A stretch of DNA of 64,000 nucleotides, from assembly GCF_001540865.1 (NCBI RefSeq), contig NC_033622.1:344220-408219 (forward strand), read 5' to 3'. Origin of the DNA: Ananas comosus (lineage: Eukaryota > Streptophyta > Magnoliopsida > Poales > Bromeliaceae). The translations under genes and the position numbers were made by a program. Numbering within the stretch: the first letter of the stretch is position 1; every line of letters starts with the position of its first letter. The notes beneath the pieces are model-generated. The model was given only the letters and a program-made list of their open reading frames with translations. It was not told where the DNA came from and made no database searches. Positions 60,701-64,000 of this stretch are shown in pieces.

Positions 60701-62645
60701 TCTGGGAATGAGGATACATGTTCGAAAATGATAGGAGAGAAAATATCACATGACAAGAAACGGCTTTTCAGGATTCCACCTAATGCAGTCCAGGTAATTA
60801 GGCGATCAAAATGTTGGAAAACTTCTTATCAGGGACTTTTACATGTATGCCACTACAAAGTCATCTATTTACATGTATACCCCCTGTAATGTATTGATTC
60901 TCCTACGTATCCATTGAAAAAGTGCAGTATCGTCGCAAAAGTATTCCATTTTAAGTTAAAGGGATATGCTTTTGGTCTGCCACTTGGGGTCGCTATAATG
61001 TTGTTGCGTATAAATTGTACATTAATATCAGCTTATTTTACATGTGGTAATGCAGAGACTTCGTGAAGTGTTTGCTGAGAACGAACTACCTTCAAAGGAT
61101 GTCAGAGAGAATCTGTCAAAGCAACTGGGTCTTTCAGCTGAGAAGGTAGACACGAACTTTGCCATGTAAGAATTAACATACGCTACCATCGTAATTGCAA
61201 CTAACTAGTTATCGGCTTTAATGATAATTGCCCAGATTGATGTACTATGCTATCCTTGTGCTTCTCTTGCAATCTCTCCTAAGATGTAGCCTTTACTGTT
61301 CTTAGTTGAATCACAAATCTTTTGTTAATATTAACTCGCGATGCACTCTTGTTTATGCTATTTACAGGTTGGCAAGTGGTTTAAAAATGCCCGTTATACT
61401 GCTCTTAAAATCAGAAAGGTTTGTGTTTTAGTTTTATCTACTATTTTCAGCATTAATCTATTCTTTGCATTTATGCCCCTTGAAATTGCATGAAATTCCA
61501 CAATTACTCCTGCTAAGTTGGTATTTGCATGCGTATGCCTAAAAAACAAACTCATTTCCATTTCTGCTGCTATCCGAACACAGTTTTTGCTTATATTGCA
61601 TGCCCTTGGCAGGGACATAAATGCAAGTATATATGCTTATGCCCACCAAGACAAATACCAACTTTGCAGAAAACGATAATTTCTCTTTCTGGTAGTTTTT
61701 ATTGTAGAATAATCGAATATTAGAGTTGCAAGCACAATACGGAACTCTCGAGTCTCAGAATAGATCTTGGTTTTCAGAGCCAGTGAGAGCAACCTTATAT
61801 GAGTATTCTTGATACTTGTTGCAGGCCGGAATAACAAAAGTTTCCGATGCAACTCTTGTCCCAAAAAGCTCAAGATTTAGTCATGGAAAAGCCGAAATTT
61901 CTGCGGGAGTTGCGTCGATGGACAATTCTTATTACCTACCCCTATCGGCCATTATCCGCGTAGGAAAGAATTTGAAAAGAAATCTTCCTGAAAGGAATAA
62001 AAAGTCGCCAACTAACCTTTTCAGGAAGCACCCGAAGAAAGCAACCAATGGACGGTCTTTCGATAAAATCCAGGTATTACAGTAATTTCCTGAAAATTTT
62101 CTTTTATTTTTAGGGTCTCTTACATGTGTTCTCTGTTTCGCATATAAGTATCCTGTAAGATCTGAATTTTCATAAATACCTCTCAAAGTGGTGTCATATG
62201 TGTGAGAAATTGTGTTTTTGAAGGGCAATACATGAAAATTCAGATTTCGCAGGATATCTATGTATGCTCCTTTAACTTTTATTTTCATAGATGATTGCTT
62301 CAATCTGATTAAGTTGCATTCTTGCATGATTGAAAGGCCATTATTCCCGAGAGTCGATCTCTCTCGAAGAGACATCTGATCGAACATCCGAGAAAACAGC
62401 GTACTTCGGAGACGACATTTGTCGGCGGCAGAACATCTGCCTCTCCAGCAGAGAAAAAGGCCGAAGAGGATCGTCTTTACTTCCACGTGCTCGAAAGGAT
62501 TTGCGCTCTTCAAGACAGGATTCGGAGCATGAAGAAGGCTTTTGAATCGCGCGAAGATACCGAGCATTTACCGGCGAAACCGAATTCAGTAGTGAAAAAT
62601 GTGATCTATGTACCAGTGGCTGAACTGAAAGAGAAGACATTATAG
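57790..62645 (+). CDS. HAT3.1: PHD-finger homeodomain protein (HAT3.1/PRH type)
   Basis: Ten coding exons: 57790-58277, 58438-58603, 59015-59132, 59299-59411, 59793-60140, 60584-60793, 61056-61145, 61368-61418, 61825-62073 and 62337-62645. They give 713 residues, close to the family's usual size. The N-terminus is basic with likely nuclear signals ([11 protein letters not shown]). The PHD finger at about 219-275 reads [11 protein letters not shown]…[19 protein letters not shown]…WLCKFC. An acidic region follows ([15 protein letters not shown]). The homeodomain at about 466-528 has [13 protein letters not shown] and the recognition helix [19 protein letters not shown]-terminal coiled coil ([19 protein letters not shown]) closes the protein. 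This family binds DNA and chromatin in plant nuclei. Intact. Confidence 0.94.
58651..58922. mobile_element. Degenerate MITE in an intron
   Basis: The ends GGGCTTATTTGGACTAGCTT and (inverted) AGTGTTTGGTCTTGTTGGAGCTTCT resemble each other, and AGCTTCT/AGAAGCT motifs recur inside, as in several plant hAT-type MITEs. It lies in intron 2 of the PHD-homeodomain gene, just upstream of the PHD exon. No clear target duplication was found. Confidence 0.4.
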
Positions 62646-63262
62646 TGAATCATGTCAAGATCGTCATCATGTTCCAAATACTGGTGATGTTGCTGATGTT
62701 AATTGGCTCGGCACTACTTTCGATGAAAAATATTCCTACCAATTGTGCTGTGCAGGATAAATTATTAAAAATCGAGTCCAGTGCGTGAAATGTATGGATG
62801 TATTAGGACAGCGATAATTTCAGTCCAGATATTCCATAGTATTTTTATTATAAATTATTAATACTATTAAAATTTGATAGAATTATTAATAAATCAAATA
62901 ACATGTTTAATGGGTTGAGGGTTTCTCCAGCTGAAGTGGCCATGTCAAAATAGAACATAATTGGGGGGTTCTTCATAAATAAACTTGGTTCGAGGGGCTA
63001 CAGTGTAAAACGCCTAAACTCGAGGGGCTTCCATGCACTTTTCTCTCGCACTATAAATTCAACCTTAGCGCCAAAAAGGTCACTATGTATTCTCTTATCC
63101 TATTGTAGTGGTGACTGGTGAGTACTAAACACTCTTTCCCCTCTTCGTCTTCTTCGTCTTCTTCTTCTTCTTCCTCTTTCTCTACTTCTCTTCTCTTCTT
63201 CTCCATTGGCGGGAGATCTTCTCCATTGGCGGGAGAGAGAGAGAGAGAGGGGAGAGCTTGCG
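62646..63262 (+). other. Intergenic and MIF promoter/5' UTR
   Basis: 3' UTR of the PHD-homeodomain gene, then an AT-rich spacer. A TCTTC-rich leader holds a perfect 20-bp tandem duplication (63,197-63,216 and 63,217-63,236) and a (GA)n run directly before the MIF-like start codon. Confidence 0.5.
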
Positions 63263-64000
63263 ATGCCGACGCTAAACTTGAGCACGAACGTGCCAGTCGA
63301 CGCTGTGGCGGCCTCCGACATCCTCAAGGATTGCAGCCGCACACTCGCCAAGATCATCGGCAAGCCCGAATCTGTAATCACCCTCCATTCAACTCCCTCT
63401 CTCTCTCTCTCTTTATGTTTTTTCCCCAGCTTTTAACTATATGCAGGATAGGTGTTTGATGTAATTGCTCTGTGAGTTCCTCTTTTTTAAAAAAGAAAAA
63501 GTTTGTTATTGTTTTAATGGGTTTTTTTTTTTTCGTTCTGATAATGCTGCAGTTAAAAAATTTTGAGCGTTATTGGTGAATAGTTGTAATGCAGGATAGG
63601 TGTTTGATGAAATTACTCTGTGGAACGTGTTTCCCTTTTCTGTGTCTTTTCTCTCTCAAATGGAGGTTTTTTCTGTTTAATTTAGAGCATTCAAGTTAGT
63701 TTTTTTTTGGGTGATTCATTAGTTGGAATTTGGATTGATTAAAGCCAAAATTAGATTTTTTTTTTTTTTTTTTTGGTTAGAGTAAATTGTGACTTGGTTT
63801 TTCTTGTGGTTCAGTATGTGATGATCTCACTGAATGGGGGAGTTCCAATGGCATTTGCCGGGAGCGAAGAACCGGCCGCGTATGGTGAAGCCATTTCCAT
63901 TGGCGGGCTCGGGCCTAGCGTTAATGGAAAGCTCAGTTCGGCTCTTGCCGAGATTCTTCAGACCAAGCTCTCTGTTGATAGTTCCAGGTTTTATATCAAG
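63263..64000 (+). CDS. MIF/D-dopachrome tautomerase-like protein (partial)
   Basis: Exons 63263-63373 and 63815 to beyond the window edge; 99 residues are visible of an expected ~115. The start M-P-T-L-N-L-S-T-N-V leaves Pro as the first residue after Met removal, the catalytic base of the MIF tautomerase superfamily. It continues with LAKIIGKPESYVMISLNGGVPMAF and AAYGEAISIGGLGPSVN, ending at SVDSSRFYIK where the window stops. Plant MDL proteins of this family are small trimeric proteins of the cytosol or peroxisome. The last exon, with any peroxisomal tripeptide, is outside the window. Confidence 0.95.

Noticed and set aside
61932..62567. 211-residue minus-strand open frame
   Set aside because: Antisense to the last two exons of the PHD-homeodomain gene and crossing an intron; no recognisable domain.

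Overview
The window is nuclear DNA of a flowering plant. Split genes with GT-AG introns (13 coding exons in one gene), plant-specific families, long AT-rich spacers, many miniature transposons and purine/pyrimidine microsatellites at gene starts all point that way. A monocot is likely. Pineapple or a relative is possible because a papain-like protease array is present, but I cannot confirm the species from the sequence alone.

Layout. Positions 1-20,000 are accessory. They hold three copies of a plant cystatin/monellin-fold gene: minus strand near 1,450-5,880, plus strand 8,230-8,865, and plus strand 14,104-14,890. Copies 1 and 3 form a nearly identical inverted duplication with arms at about 1,201-2,592 and 13,751-15,145. 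Copy 1 has a 1.35-kb hAT-type element in its first exon, with a perfect 8-bp target duplication. Copy 3 lies inside a tandem array of degraded papain-type cysteine protease units (13,160-19,940), at the place where one unit should carry its catalytic exons.

Positions 20,700-64,000 are ordinary gene space. In order: a thaumatin-like protein with a probable GPI-anchor tail (minus); organellar ribosomal protein S16 (minus); a gene-poor 7-kb stretch with a CCACGT-rich island and a foldback MITE; a TBC/RabGAP gene with a GC-AG intron (plus); sterol delta-7 reductase DWF5 with 13 coding exons (minus); a RING-CH membrane E3 ligase (plus); an uncharacterised plant protein (minus); a HAT3.1/PRH-type PHD-finger homeodomain protein (plus); and the first two exons of a MIF/D-dopachrome tautomerase-like gene cut by the window edge (plus).

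Exon boundaries were worked out by hand from splice sites, reading phase and family resemblance. For the main genes the exon sums are divisible by three and the lengths fit the families. The genes right of 20 kb are unrelated housekeeping or regulatory genes with no evident shared pathway. The most unusual part is the left 20 kb, where an inhibitor-like fold and its classical target protease family are physically interleaved. A functional link there is inference only.
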